Of a DNA stretch of 64,000 nucleotides, positions 49,593 to 58,607 are shown piece after piece. The position numbers and the translations under genes were made by a program. Source of the DNA: Prevotella sp. (GTDB taxonomy: Bacteria > Bacteroidota > Bacteroidia > Bacteroidales > Muribaculaceae); the NCBI GenBank assembly GCA_023666665.1, contig JAMPBN010000001.1, positions 980,799-1,044,798 on the forward strand, given 5' to 3'. Position 1 is the first letter of the stretch. Each line of letters starts with the position of its first letter. Under the pieces are notes generated by a model. The model was not told where the DNA came from, did no database searches, and saw nothing but the letters and a program-made list of their open reading frames with translations.

Positions 49593-52049
49593 TCAAGGGC
49601 GAAAAATTTTTTCACCCTTGCGAATCAGCAGCCCCTTGGTGGCGGGGCGACCCTGGAGGTCATACCATTGATTGGTTTCGCCGTCGGGCAGGCAGACTTC
49701 TTCAATGCCGTCTTCGTCGGCATCGAGAGTCAGGTCCATCTCTACGGCTACGGCGTTGTCGGTCAGCTTGAAGAGGTAGGTTCCGCTCTCGCTGAGGGCA
49801 AGGTCAACGATGCCGTAGGTGTAGATGTACATCTCCTCGTCTTCGTCGTAGTCAAGGTCAACTATGTCGGTCACGGCAATCGGGGCGGTGAGATCGCCGG
49901 GGGCGTACATCGACATCTCGAATGCTCCGCCGGTGGTGCCCTTTATGGTGAAAGTGCCTTTGCTGAGGTTGATGGAGTACCAGAGGGCATCTTCCACGTA
50001 GTTGACCGGGCGATCGAACGTGTAGTTACCTGATTTGCCGTTGAAGGGAATCTCAATGAGTACGGTGGGTTCCTCGCCGGGCAGAGCATCGCGCATCGTC
50101 AGGTTGACGCGGTAGGCATCGGAGGCCGTAAGGGTGCGCACCTTGATGAGGAATGTCTCGCCGGCCTCAACGTTGATTACGCGATTGGCAAAGACGTGGG
50201 TGTCGTAGTCGGGGCGCAGCTGGGTCAGGAAGTTGTCGGGGTCGGAGGGTGAGTAGAGTCGCACAAACGAGTAGTCCACTCGGTTTTCGGTTATTTCAAA
50301 TGGCATATTGGTCGAAACCTCGAGCTTCCCGGCGCGCGGGGTGGTGTATGTGAACCAGAAAGTGCCGACTGCATTGGGCAGAGTTGCCGTGTCGTCGACC
50401 GTTTTAAACGGATTTGAAGCGGATTCGCCTTCTTTGGCAGAAATTTCTTCGAGGCGGAAGTTGACGGTGTTAGGAGAGTTGAAAATCAGCAGATAGCCGC
50501 GGCCTGCGGTGCAGGCGGCGCGATATGAGCCGTCAACTTCCAGCACCTCGCAAGCCTGCGTATGGGGGTCGGAGGGGATGGGCAGCATACTGATTGCGGG
50601 CGCGGGGGTGCCGTTTTCGGGCTTGATGCTCAGCCAGCCGTCTACCGTTGCGGTATATTTGAAATAGGTGGTTGCCGCGCTGCTCGCTCCGGCATTTTGT
50701 CCGGCATAGGCGGGCAGGGGATTATTTATGGACTCACCGGCGGCGGGAGTAACAAACTCGAGTGAGAACGTCAGCGGGGTGTCGTGTTTGGGGGTGAACC
50801 ACTTCAGTGAATATTGGCGTCCGGGCTGTCCCTCACACTCTACGCCTTCCTCGCCTGAGGCGAGTCTGCTGTATTCATTGTCGGCGAAATAAAGTGAGGC
50901 GGTAGTGCGGCTGATCATATTTTCGTTAAGGCCTTTCACCTTAATCATTGACCGCCCGTCGGTGGGCACGGTGAAGGTGTAGTAATATTCCGTGTCGTTG
51001 AAGTCGGGGGTGGTGTATGTGCCTTCGGTAATCGGCAGGCCGGGGAAGAGGTCGGTGGGACGCTTGGGAATGGTGACGGTGAATTTTGTGGGTTCCTGGG
51101 CATCTTTGGTGCGGGTGATAGTGAGGACGTATTGTGTTGTGGAAGCCGTGAGCTTGTAGCGCAAGTGTATGCAGTTGGTTGATTCGACTTGCGGGCTGAC
51201 ATAGTGTAGGCCAAGCTGGGCGTAGCCAACAAAGTTATCGCTCTGACCGTCAATTTCAATGTAGTCGCTCTCGCCGGGGTTGGGAATAACATAGTAGTAG
51301 GTTCCTGCTGCGGCGGGAACTTCGTTTTCAACGGCTGTGACGGTAAATGGCCATTCGGGGGTGGTACCCTGTTCTATGTCAACGAGTTCAGCCTTACACA
51401 GATATGACGTGTTCGACTTAACGTTGAAGTAGTATTTTGTGCCGCCCTTGGCGTGGAGAAACAACACTTTATATCCGCCCAGTGACTGGTAGGTTGCGGT
51501 GAGCACCTCGTCGTAGTCATCCGGATTGGTGACGTTGGGGTTGGTGGTTACGCGCAGGGTTACGTGGTGGTTGAACATCATCGATACGACTCCGTCATGT
51601 TCGGGGGTGTAAGTCAGATATGTATCCATCTCGAGGGTGACGGGAACGTAGCCGAACCGGTCTGTAACCTTGAAAGGATTCTGCATGGACTCGCCGCCTT
51701 CGGGCCATGGAGAGGCGTAGCTGTCAAACTCAAACGAGCAGTCTTTTAGGTTGGGCATCACGGGGTTTACGGTCAGGGTGTATTCAACGCCGGCGTGAGT
51801 CTGTATGAATATGGTGTCGCGATATGACTCGCCGTAGAGCTGGTCGGCGGGAGTGAAGTCGGACGTTACGATGTTGACGTTATTGCGGTTATATATGCGC
51901 AGCATTTCGTCGCGGGTCGGCGTGTAGGTATAGGTCGAGGCCGTTGCGTACTGGTCGTCGGACACGGCGGTTACGCCGGGTTGCAGAGGAGTTGCTGAAA
52001 GAAGCGAGGCGGCCATTGAAAGCAGAGCCGCCATTGCAAGGTGTTTCAT
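49593..52049 (-). CDS. secreted modular beta-sandwich protein with sorting-like tail
   Basis: 818 residues with a signal peptide (about 1-19). Several repeats of about 120 residues share a start like GES-x-x-NPF (GGESMQNPFKV, AGESINNPLPA, EGESASNPFKT), then a Y/WFTYT strand and a DGxLxV strand, as in pre-peptidase or PPC-like beta-sandwich domains. The end has DEDGIEEVCLP and QWYDLQGRPATKGLLIRKGEK, like a degenerate T9SS sorting tail. No enzyme motif is seen; adhesion or display is a guess. It follows an outer membrane protein gene by 38 nt with no promoter between, so the two are likely co-transcribed. Confidence 0.7.
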   Translation of the reverse strand: MKHLAMAALLSMAASLLSATPLQPGVTAVSDDQYATASTYTYTPTRDEMLRIYNRNNVNIVTSDFTPADQLYGESYRDTIFIQTHAGVEYTLTVNPVMPNLKDCSFEFDSYASPWPEGGESMQNPFKVTDRFGYVPVTLEMDTYLTYTPEHDGVVSMMFNHHVTLRVTTNPNVTNPDDYDEVLTATYQSLGGYKVLFLHAKGGTKYYFNVKSNTSYLCKAELVDIEQGTTPEWPFTVTAVENEVPAAAGTYYYVIPNPGESDYIEIDGQSDNFVGYAQLGLHYVSPQVESTNCIHLRYKLTASTTQYVLTITRTKDAQEPTKFTVTIPKRPTDLFPGLPITEGTYTTPDFNDTEYYYTFTVPTDGRSMIKVKGLNENMISRTTASLYFADNEYSRLASGEEGVECEGQPGRQYSLKWFTPKHDTPLTFSLEFVTPAAGESINNPLPAYAGQNAGASSAATTYFKYTATVDGWLSIKPENGTPAPAISMLPIPSDPHTQACEVLEVDGSYRAACTAGRGYLLIFNSPNTVNFRLEEISAKEGESASNPFKTVDDTATLPNAVGTFWFTYTTPRAGKLEVSTNMPFEITENRVDYSFVRLYSPSDPDNFLTQLRPDYDTHVFANRVINVEAGETFLIKVRTLTASDAYRVNLTMRDALPGEEPTVLIEIPFNGKSGNYTFDRPVNYVEDALWYSINLSKGTFTIKGTTGGAFEMSMYAPGDLTAPIAVTDIVDLDYDEDEEMYIYTYGIVDLALSESGTYLFKLTDNAVAVEMDLTLDADEDGIEEVCLPDGETNQWYDLQGRPATKGLLIRKGEKIFRP

Positions 52050-52087
52050 TGTTGGAAGTGAAAGTGTGAGGTTGTGTTAGTCGTTTT

Positions 52088-52708
52088 TTAGAATAAATAG
52101 GCCACTCTGACGTTCCAGCCTTGCCAGCGGGCGGAAAAGTCGTCGAGTTGGCGGGTTTTCAGGGCGTAGGTCATTCCCCAGGTGTAGCCGGCGGTGAGTT
52201 GCCAGTGTTTGAGCAGCTCTACGCCGAGGCCGCAGCCGAGGGCAAAGTCGCCGCCTGAGTATTTAAATGCCTGCTGGCCGTTGCTGCGGATGCGGCTGTG
52301 GCCTACCTGAATGTCGAATTCGGGGCCGCCATATACTATGGGGGCTATGTAGTCTTCAAGACCTTGGAGCTTGGTCCACTTGAAGCGTATGTGCAGAGGA
52401 ATGTGCAGATTATGGAGCATAACGTGCTCGCGACCGAAGCCGTTGAGACTCCAGACGGGTTTCTCGCCGAGGTTTACGAATGCCCCGGTCATTGAGTAGC
52501 CGATGCCGAAGTCAATGCCGACACCGAAGTTGGTGAATATGAACTCGCAGAGCAGGTCGGCCGACGGACCTGCGGCCTGGTCAACGCTGATGAGGTCTTG
52601 CTTGAACTTCATGGTTGAGAAGTTCAAGCCAACCTGGGGGCCATAGCGGAACTGGGCGGCGGCGGGGAGGGCGATGGCGATTGCCAATATTGCCAAAAGT
52701 TTTTTCAT
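52088..52708 (-). CDS. outer membrane beta-barrel (porin-family) protein
   Basis: 206 residues with a signal peptide (ALPAAAQ cleavage) and eight or so amphipathic strands (FRYGPQVGLNFSTMKF, GVGIDFGIGYSMTGAFVNLG, LHIPLHIRFKWT, LTAGYTWGMTYAL), ending NVRVAYLF with terminal Phe. This is the OMP_b-brl_2 (PorT-like) fold, common and functionally diverse in Bacteroidota. Linkage to the secreted modular protein suggests they work together. A strong hairpin lies between it and enolase. Confidence 0.8.
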   Translation of the reverse strand: MKKLLAILAIAIALPAAAQFRYGPQVGLNFSTMKFKQDLISVDQAAGPSADLLCEFIFTNFGVGIDFGIGYSMTGAFVNLGEKPVWSLNGFGREHVMLHNLHIPLHIRFKWTKLQGLEDYIAPIVYGGPEFDIQVGHSRIRSNGQQAFKYSGGDFALGCGLGVELLKHWQLTAGYTWGMTYALKTRQLDDFSARWQGWNVRVAYLF

Positions 52709-52718
52709 TGAGAAAAAT

Positions 52719-52762
52719 GGTTAAGGACTTTAATGGCCTTAAAGACCCTAAAGTCCTTAACC
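52719..52762 (-). terminator. terminator downstream of eno
   Basis: A perfect 14-bp stem (GGTTAAGGACTTTA at 52719-52732 with TAAAGTCCTTAACC at 52749-52762), loop 16 nt, followed on the minus strand by ATTTTTC. It lies between eno and the barrel gene, which has no promoter of its own here, so partial read-through is likely. Confidence 0.65.
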
Positions 52763-52782
52763 AATAAAGTGGGAATTAGGAA

Positions 52783-54099
<1,317 letters not shown>

Positions 54100-54142
54100 T
54101 TATGGGGTTTGTTAGTTTGGTTAGAAAGAATATTTTAACGCG

Positions 54143-54174
54143 CAAAATTAGCAATTTTTCCGCTTATAAGCAAA
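54143..54174 (-). promoter_or_regulatory. promoter TTTG-N20-TAATTTTG for eno
   Basis: Minus-strand TTTG at 54174-54171 and TAATTTTG at 54150-54143, spacer 20 bp. Confidence 0.65.
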
Positions 54175-54192
54175 ATTTTAAAGATGTTTAAG

Positions 54193-54233
54193 AAAATAAA
54201 AAGCGGACATCCCCGCCGAAGGGGATTGTCCGC
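54193..54233 (-). terminator. strong rho-independent terminator of the Spy-like gene
   Basis: GCGGACA plus CCCC pairs with GGGG plus TGTCCGC around a TTCGGC loop (54203-54233, one bulge), then TTTTTATTTT on the minus strand. Confidence 0.85.
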
Positions 54234-54287
54234 AGGTTTTACCGAAAAATTCGGCGTTTTATAGATAGGTGTCAGTAGTGGTTGTTT

Positions 54288-54803
54288 TTACTTTTGGTCG
54301 CTGGGCTCGCCTTTCTTTACGGGCTTGGGAGCCTGGCCTTTATCTCTTTTGGGACCACGGTCGCCGGGGCGGAAGTCGCGGTTACCGCCCTGAGGGCGCT
54401 GTCCGGGAGCCATTTTGGGGGCGTTGCCGTAGAGATAGCTGTTTTCAAGGAACAGCACGTATTGCTCGGGGGTAAGGATTACCTTGATTTCATCGAGGTG
54501 AGCTTTCTTGGCAGCTTTACGGTTGGCCTTGCGCTCGGCTTTAGCGGCTTTCTTTTCCTGCTGATGCTTAGCGCGAAGGTCTTTGAGCTGCTGCTTCTGG
54601 GTGTCGGTGAGGTTCAGATTGTCGAAGGGGCAGAACTTGGGTGCGCAAGGTTTGTTGCAGGCGGTGTCACAGGGTTGGTTGCATTGCTGAGCCTGAGGAC
54701 ACTGCTGAGGGTTGTTGCACTGCTTTTTGTTTTTGTCAGGGGTTGCTGAGGCAATTCCTGCTGTGAGGGCAACTGCAGCGAGCGCCATAATAAGTTTCTT
54801 CAT
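54288..54803 (-). CDS. Cys-rich Spy/CpxP-like periplasmic protein
   Basis: 171 residues with a signal peptide (about 1-20). Residues 29-58 contain seven Cys (29, 35, 41, 45, 49, 53, 58) spaced 4-6 apart among Gln, Asn and Pro. A helical part follows with two LTxxQ-type motifs (NLTDTQKQQLKDL near 63-75 and LTPEQYVLFLE near 110-120) around a Lys/Ala/Arg-rich helix, as in Spy, CpxP and ZraP chaperones. The tail is basic, Gly/Pro-rich and disordered-looking. Spy-like proteins protect periplasmic proteins or sense metals; the Cys block suggests metal binding. No TAnnTTTG element was found upstream. Confidence 0.7.
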   Translation of the reverse strand: MKKLIMALAAVALTAGIASATPDKNKKQCNNPQQCPQAQQCNQPCDTACNKPCAPKFCPFDNLNLTDTQKQQLKDLRAKHQQEKKAAKAERKANRKAAKKAHLDEIKVILTPEQYVLFLENSYLYGNAPKMAPGQRPQGGNRDFRPGDRGPKRDKGQAPKPVKKGEPSDQK

Positions 54804-54911
54804 AAGCGTCTTTGTTTTGTTTATGGTTTTAAATCGTTTACATTTGAATAGACGCTCCCCCGACGAAAAGGTTTAAAGGGTTAACTTATTTTAAGGTTTA
54901 TACATTGAGCA

Positions 54912-54939
54912 GGCGCTGCTTCTCGTCAGAAGCAACGCC
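54912..54939. other. 12-bp hairpin downstream of rpmH
   Basis: GGCGCTGCTTCT pairs with AGAAGCAACGCC (one G-T pair) around CGTC. No T tract follows on either strand, so it is not a standard terminator; it may stabilise the rpmH 3' end or slow polymerase before the Spy-like gene. Confidence 0.5.
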
Positions 54940-54971
54940 CGCAAGTGAGAGCCGAAATCGACCAGCCGGGA

Positions 54972-55127
54972 TTATTTGCTGGCGATGTTGTCGGAAACGG
55001 TGAGGCTCTTACGGCCTTTGGCACGGCGGCGAGCCAGGACCTTGCGGCCATTGGCGGTAGCCATACGTTCACGGAAACCGTGCTTGTTGACTCTCTTGCG
55101 GTTTGAGGGTTGGAATGTTCTTTTCAT
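54972..55127 (-). CDS. rpmH: 50S ribosomal protein L34
   Basis: 51 residues, [19 protein letters not shown] then [19 protein letters not shown], unmistakable L34 with a short C-terminal extension ([11 protein letters not shown]) as in other Bacteroidota. Its strong minus-strand promoter lies back to back with the tRNA-Pro promoter. The usual partner rnpA is not next to it in this window; the downstream gene is the Spy-like protein. Confidence 0.95.
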   Translation of the reverse strand: MKRTFQPSNRKRVNKHGFRERMATANGRKVLARRRAKGRKSLTVSDNIASK

Positions 55128-55186
55128 CGCGATTTATTGTTTATTACGTAAAATTTTCGTGACTTTTTTGGTTTATTACCGGAGCG

Positions 55187-55218
55187 CAAAGTTAGGTAGA
55201 ATTTTTGAAACTACCAAA
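55187..55218 (-). promoter_or_regulatory. promoter TTTG-N20-TAACTTTG for rpmH
   Basis: Minus-strand TTTG at 55218-55215 and TAACTTTG at 55194-55187, spacer 20 bp, leader about 55 nt. Only 3 bp separate its -33 element from that of the divergent tRNA-Pro promoter. Confidence 0.75.
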
Positions 55219-55221
55219 TTA

Positions 55222-55253
55222 TTTGCAAATCCGAGAAAAACTCTGTAACTTTG
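55222..55253 (+). promoter_or_regulatory. promoter TTTG-N20-TAACTTTG for tRNA-Pro
   Basis: TTTG at 55222-55225 and TAACTTTG at 55246-55253, spacer 20 bp; the tRNA begins 16 nt after the -7 box. Confidence 0.78.
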
Positions 55254-55269
55254 CAGCCGCTAAAAGCAA

Positions 55270-55343
55270 CGGAGTGTAGCGCAGCCCGGTAGCGCGCCTG
55301 GTTTGGGACCAGGTGGTCGCAGGTTCGAATCCTGTCACTCCGA
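55270..55343 (+). tRNA. tRNA-Pro (anticodon TGG)
   Basis: Acceptor CGGAGTG pairs with CACTCCG, anticodon stem CCTGG/CCAGG with loop TTTGGGA and anticodon TGG at 55304-55306, T-arm CAGGTTCGAATCCTG, discriminator A at 55343. CCA is not encoded, unlike the tRNA-His in this window. Confidence 0.97.
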
Positions 55344-55388
55344 CTCCAATCAATTGCCTGATGGCTAACGCCCAAAGCCAAAATAAAT

Positions 55389-55419
55389 TTTGCTACTTTG
55401 CGAAATTTTTGTAACTTTG
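55389..55419 (+). promoter_or_regulatory. promoter TTTG-N19-TAACTTTG for rpsU
   Basis: TTTG at 55389-55392 and TAACTTTG at 55412-55419, spacer 19 bp; leader about 55 nt. Confidence 0.65.
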
Positions 55420-55476
55420 CCGCGCTAAACCATTGGCAAACCTCTTTAGAATAATTAATAATTAACTCAATAGCAA

Positions 55477-55668
55477 ATGATTATCGTACAAGTAAAAGAA
55501 GGCGACAATATCGAAAAAGCCCTCAAAAAGTTCAAACGTAAATTTGAAAAAACCGGCATCGTCCGCGAACTCCGCAGCCGTCAGGCTTTTGAAAAGCCCA
55601 GCGTAACAAACCGCAAAAAAATGATGAAAGCGGTTTACGTGCAGCAGCTGCGTTCGGTCGAAGAATAA
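55477..55668 (+). CDS. rpsU: 30S ribosomal protein S21
   Basis: 63 residues, MIIVQVKEGDNIEKALKKFK at the start with the basic helix FKRKFEKTGIVRELRSRQ, typical S21. It is followed after 51 nt by xerC and then hpf, an arrangement common in Bacteroidota. Confidence 0.95.
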   Translation: MIIVQVKEGDNIEKALKKFKRKFEKTGIVRELRSRQAFEKPSVTNRKKMMKAVYVQQLRSVEE

Positions 55669-55719
55669 CTTTTTTCGTGCTTTTTCGCCTGAAATATTTG
55701 GCGATTTGAAAAGATTCCT

Positions 55720-56631
55720 ATGTCGAAACAGATAGAATCTTTCTTGGAATATATACGGTGTGAGCTGAATCTGTCAGCTTGCACCGTTTTGGCTTATAGC
55801 GACGACCTCAGCTCCTGGGCCGACTTTGCCACCGGCGGCAAGCCCGAGGAGCTCGACCCCGACAGCGTTACGCTCAGCGACCTGCGCCTTTGGCTGGCAA
55901 ACCTGAGCAGCCGCGGACTCTCGCGGCGCACCATACGCCGCAAGGTCAGCGCCCTGCGCTCATTCTATCGCTGGCGATGCGCCCGATGCGGAGCCTCGGC
56001 AAATCCTGCCGCCGAACTGCGACCCGCACGCCCCGCAAAAGAGCTGCCCGTTTATGTCCGCGCCGATGAACTCAACGAAATCATTGACTCCGGACTCGAT
56101 GCCTCAGACTTCGAGTCGGTGCGCAATGAGCTTATTCTCACTATGTTTTACTCCACCGGGCTGAGATGTTCCGAGCTTCTGAACCTCAAAGACTCCAACA
56201 TTGACCTGCAGCGGGGTGAACTAAAAGTGCTGGGTAAGCGTAATAAAGAAAGAATCGTGCCTTTTGGCCGGGAACTTTCAGATATGATTACGCACTATAT
56301 TGAGCTCAGACCCTGCGGCCCCGGACCCGACGGAGAGCTGCTGACGCGCCCCGACGGGCGCGCCATGTATCGCAAGGCCTTATATAATATAGTGCATTCG
56401 GCCCTGGCCGGAGTTCACGCCTCGCGGCGCTCGCCCCACGTGTTGCGCCACTCGTTTGCTACCGATATGCTCAACGCCGGAGCCGACCTCAACGCCGTCA
56501 GCTCCCTGCTGGGCCACGCTTCGCTATCTACCACGCAGATTTACACCCACGTAACCCTGCGCGATCTGCAACATAATTATAAACTCGCACATCCTCGTGC
56601 ACAAAGAAAAGGAGGAAACTATGGAAACTAA
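55720..56631 (+). CDS. xerC: tyrosine recombinase XerC/D
   Basis: 303 residues. The N-terminal SAM-like DNA-binding domain (about 1-90) precedes a catalytic domain with Arg in STGLRCSELLNL, Lys in VLGKRNKERIVP, His-x-x-Arg in SPHVLRHSFATDML, and the late His and nucleophile Tyr in LLGHASLSTTQIYTHV. Length and context beside rpsU and hpf fit a chromosomal Xer recombinase that resolves dimers at dif, not a phage integrase. The last 11 nt overlap the hpf start. Confidence 0.93.
   Translation: MSKQIESFLEYIRCELNLSACTVLAYSDDLSSWADFATGGKPEELDPDSVTLSDLRLWLANLSSRGLSRRTIRRKVSALRSFYRWRCARCGASANPAAELRPARPAKELPVYVRADELNEIIDSGLDASDFESVRNELILTMFYSTGLRCSELLNLKDSNIDLQRGELKVLGKRNKERIVPFGRELSDMITHYIELRPCGPGPDGELLTRPDGRAMYRKALYNIVHSALAGVHASRRSPHVLRHSFATDMLNAGADLNAVSSLLGHASLSTTQIYTHVTLRDLQHNYKLAHPRAQRKGGNYGN
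56611..56616 (+). promoter_or_regulatory. strong Shine-Dalgarno for hpf
   Basis: GGAGGA lies 4 nt before the hpf ATG, inside the xerC C-terminal codons. Such a full match is uncommon in this window and supports the ATG at 56621 over the one at 56597. Confidence 0.7.
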
Positions 56632-56914
56632 AATTCAAGCCATCCACTTTGAATCTTCTCAAGCTCTTGAAGATTTTGTGAACAAGAAAATTGATAAACT
56701 TATCCGCAAGAATCCCGGTGCTACGGAAGCAGCCGTTAATCTTCGTCTTATTAAGCCCGAAACGGCAATGAATAAGGAGGCCATCGTGCGCATATATATG
56801 CCGCAACGCGAGGAAGTCGTTGCCACAAAAGTAGCCGATACTTTCGAAGAAGCCGTTGACCTTGCTATTGCGGCAATTGAGCCTCAGCTCGAAAAATATA
56901 AAACCAAAAAGTAA
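56621..56914 (+). CDS. hpf: ribosome hibernation promoting factor (HPF/RaiA)
   Basis: 97 residues from the ATG at 56621 (METKIQAIHFESSQALEDFV), short HPF type. The beta-alpha-beta-beta-beta-alpha fold is seen with NLRLIKPE and VVATKVADTFEEAVDLAI. It binds the 30S subunit to make inactive 100S or protected ribosomes in stationary phase. It is translationally coupled to xerC (11 nt overlap). Confidence 0.92.
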   Translation: METKIQAIHFESSQALEDFVNKKIDKLIRKNPGATEAAVNLRLIKPETAMNKEAIVRIYMPQREEVVATKVADTFEEAVDLAIAAIEPQLEKYKTKK

Positions 56915-57415
56915 TTAATCAGACTCACGATAGAGGCGCTCCGGGGGGATCTCGCGGAGCGTCTCTTCGTTATAGCGAGGTCCGAGCGAGATGTCGAAAC
57001 CCGCAGCAAGGAGCTGCCGGGCAAGTTGCGGTTTGCCCCGGAAACCGTGGATTATCCAGGGCCGGCGAGGATTCATTTCCTTACGCAGCGCAATGATTTC
57101 CTCCCACGCTCTGACTATGTGGAGTATCAGGGGCTTGTTGAGCCGTTCGGACAGCTCAGCGTGGCGGCGCGTGAGGGCAATCTGTTCGTCTATGCTGCCC
57201 TGTCCGCGCAGTTTGTCTATGCCACATTCGCCAATCAGAGCCACTCGCGGGTCTGCCGCCGTGTGTTCCACCCAATCCATATCGGCGGGCAGCGGCCACC
57301 AGGGATGCCACCCGACGCTGTACAGCGCATCTTCGCGCATCTTCCAGCCGGGTTCAAGGTTGATTACTGCGTCGGTTGCCTCCGGGTTGTGGGTATGAAT
57401 GTCAGAGACTTTCAC
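56915..57415 (-). CDS. TatD-family hydrolase, C-terminally shortened
   Basis: 166 residues, below the usual 200-260. Metal-site motifs are present: DIHTHNP, SVGWHPWW, ALIGECGIDK, the His in LILHIVRAW, and IIHGFRGKP. It ends ERLYRESD, which matches the family's LLLETD block with the last metal Asp, and then stops with no helix afterwards. Either a functional minimal form or a truncated enzyme. It overlaps prfA by 14 nt and meets hpf tail to tail with no gap. Confidence 0.8.
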   Translation of the reverse strand: MKVSDIHTHNPEATDAVINLEPGWKMREDALYSVGWHPWWPLPADMDWVEHTAADPRVALIGECGIDKLRGQGSIDEQIALTRRHAELSERLNKPLILHIVRAWEEIIALRKEMNPRRPWIIHGFRGKPQLARQLLAAGFDISLGPRYNEETLREIPPERLYRESD

Positions 57416-58505
57416 TCTTCATCTTCTCGGCATTCTCGGCCACTGTCAGCTTATCAATAACCTCCTGAATATCACCGCCGAGAAAGGCCGGCAGATTATA
57501 TATTGTGTAGTTTATACGATGGTCGGTGATGCGCCCCTGCGGGAAGTTGTAGGTGCGTATTTTTGCCGAGCGGTCGCCGGTGCTGACCAGGGTTTTGCGC
57601 CGCGAGGCTATGTCGTCAACATACTTCTGATGTTCGCGGTCGTAGATAAACGTGCGCAGACGCGACAGGGCGCGCTCTTTGTTTTTGGGCTGGTCGCGGG
57701 TTTCGGTACATTCAATCAGAATCTCCTCGCTCACCCCGGTGTTGGGGTTGGTCCACATATAACGCAACCTGACGCCCGACTCCACCTTGTTGACGTTCTG
57801 ACCGCCGGCTCCGCCGGAGCGGAACGTGTCCCACTTGATTTCGCCCTCGTTGATTTCAACGTCGAATTCTTCGGCCTCGGGGAGTACGGCAACGGTAGCT
57901 GCGGAGGTGTGTACACGTCCCTGCGTTTCTGTTGCCGGAACGCGCTGCACGCGGTGAACTCCGCTCTCATATTTCAGAGTGCCATACACGTCGTCGCCGC
58001 TCACGGAGAATACTATCTCCTTAAATCCCCCGGCTGCACCCTCGCTAAAGGAACTGATGCTTACAGTCCAGCCCTTTGATTCGCAGTATTTTGAATACAT
58101 CTTAAAGAGGTCGCCGGCAAAGAGGGCTGCTTCGTCGCCGCCTGTGCCGCCGCGAATTTCAACTATCGCATTCTTGGCGTCTTCGGGGTCGGCGGGTATC
58201 ATCATTACCTTGATTTCCTCCTCCAGTGCGGGTATGGCAGCTTCGGCCTCGTCGAGTTCTTCGCGGGCAAGGGCTCGGAGGTCGTCGTCTTTTTCGGTTT
58301 CGAGTACCGTCTTGGCCTCTGCGCGATTGGCCAGCGCCGTGCGATAGCGACGCATCGCCGCCGTCAGGCGCTCAAGCTCCTTATATTCCTTGGTCAGCGC
58401 TACATAGCGCTTCATATCGGCAATGACTTCGGGGTCGGTAATCAGGGTTGACACCTCCTCAAAGCGCTCCTCCACGCCATCAAGTCTCTGCAAAAGTTCG
58501 TTCAT
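57402..58505 (-). CDS. prfA: peptide chain release factor 1
   Basis: 367 residues from the ATG at 58505 (MNELLQRLDGVEERFEEVST), the usual start. The in-frame ATG at 58544 lies upstream of the promoter's -7 box and is rejected. The anticodon-mimic PxT region, RVPATETQGRVHTSAATVAV, and the catalytic GGQ in RSGGAGGQNVNK are intact. It recognises UAA and UAG. TatD follows with a 14 nt overlap. Confidence 0.95.
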   Translation of the reverse strand: MNELLQRLDGVEERFEEVSTLITDPEVIADMKRYVALTKEYKELERLTAAMRRYRTALANRAEAKTVLETEKDDDLRALAREELDEAEAAIPALEEEIKVMMIPADPEDAKNAIVEIRGGTGGDEAALFAGDLFKMYSKYCESKGWTVSISSFSEGAAGGFKEIVFSVSGDDVYGTLKYESGVHRVQRVPATETQGRVHTSAATVAVLPEAEEFDVEINEGEIKWDTFRSGGAGGQNVNKVESGVRLRYMWTNPNTGVSEEILIECTETRDQPKNKERALSRLRTFIYDREHQKYVDDIASRRKTLVSTGDRSAKIRTYNFPQGRITDHRINYTIYNLPAFLGGDIQEVIDKLTVAENAEKMKSESL

Positions 58506-58531
58506 GCTTTCGAGTTGTTTAATTGTAGCCA

Positions 58532-58562
58532 CAAAGTTACTCAAAACCTCCCGAATTCACAA
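58532..58562 (-). promoter_or_regulatory. promoter TTG-N20-TAACTTTG for prfA
   Basis: Minus-strand TTG at 58562-58560 and TAACTTTG at 58539-58532, spacer 20 bp, leader about 22 nt to the ATG at 58505. Confidence 0.7.
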
Positions 58563-58607
58563 CCCGCATCGACCATATTATGTCAGTTATCACTTTAACC
58601 TTATCAA

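Noticed and set aside
49594..49620. Palindrome AAGGG..CCCTT over the stop codon of the modular secreted protein
   Set aside because: The symmetric part is mostly the coding sequence GEKIFRP; a T-rich run follows only 6 nt later. Evidence is too weak to call a terminator.
55720..56631. Xer-type recombinase as the integrase of a mobile element at tRNA-Pro
   Set aside because: The rpsU-xerC-hpf order is a normal chromosomal arrangement, and no second copy of the tRNA end or cargo region was found.
58506..58544. Upstream start codon for prfA at 58544
   Set aside because: The TAACTTTG box lies downstream of it (58539-58532), so this ATG would not be transcribed. The same reasoning removes 62724 for manC, 44336 for ileS and 31613 for the large secreted protein.
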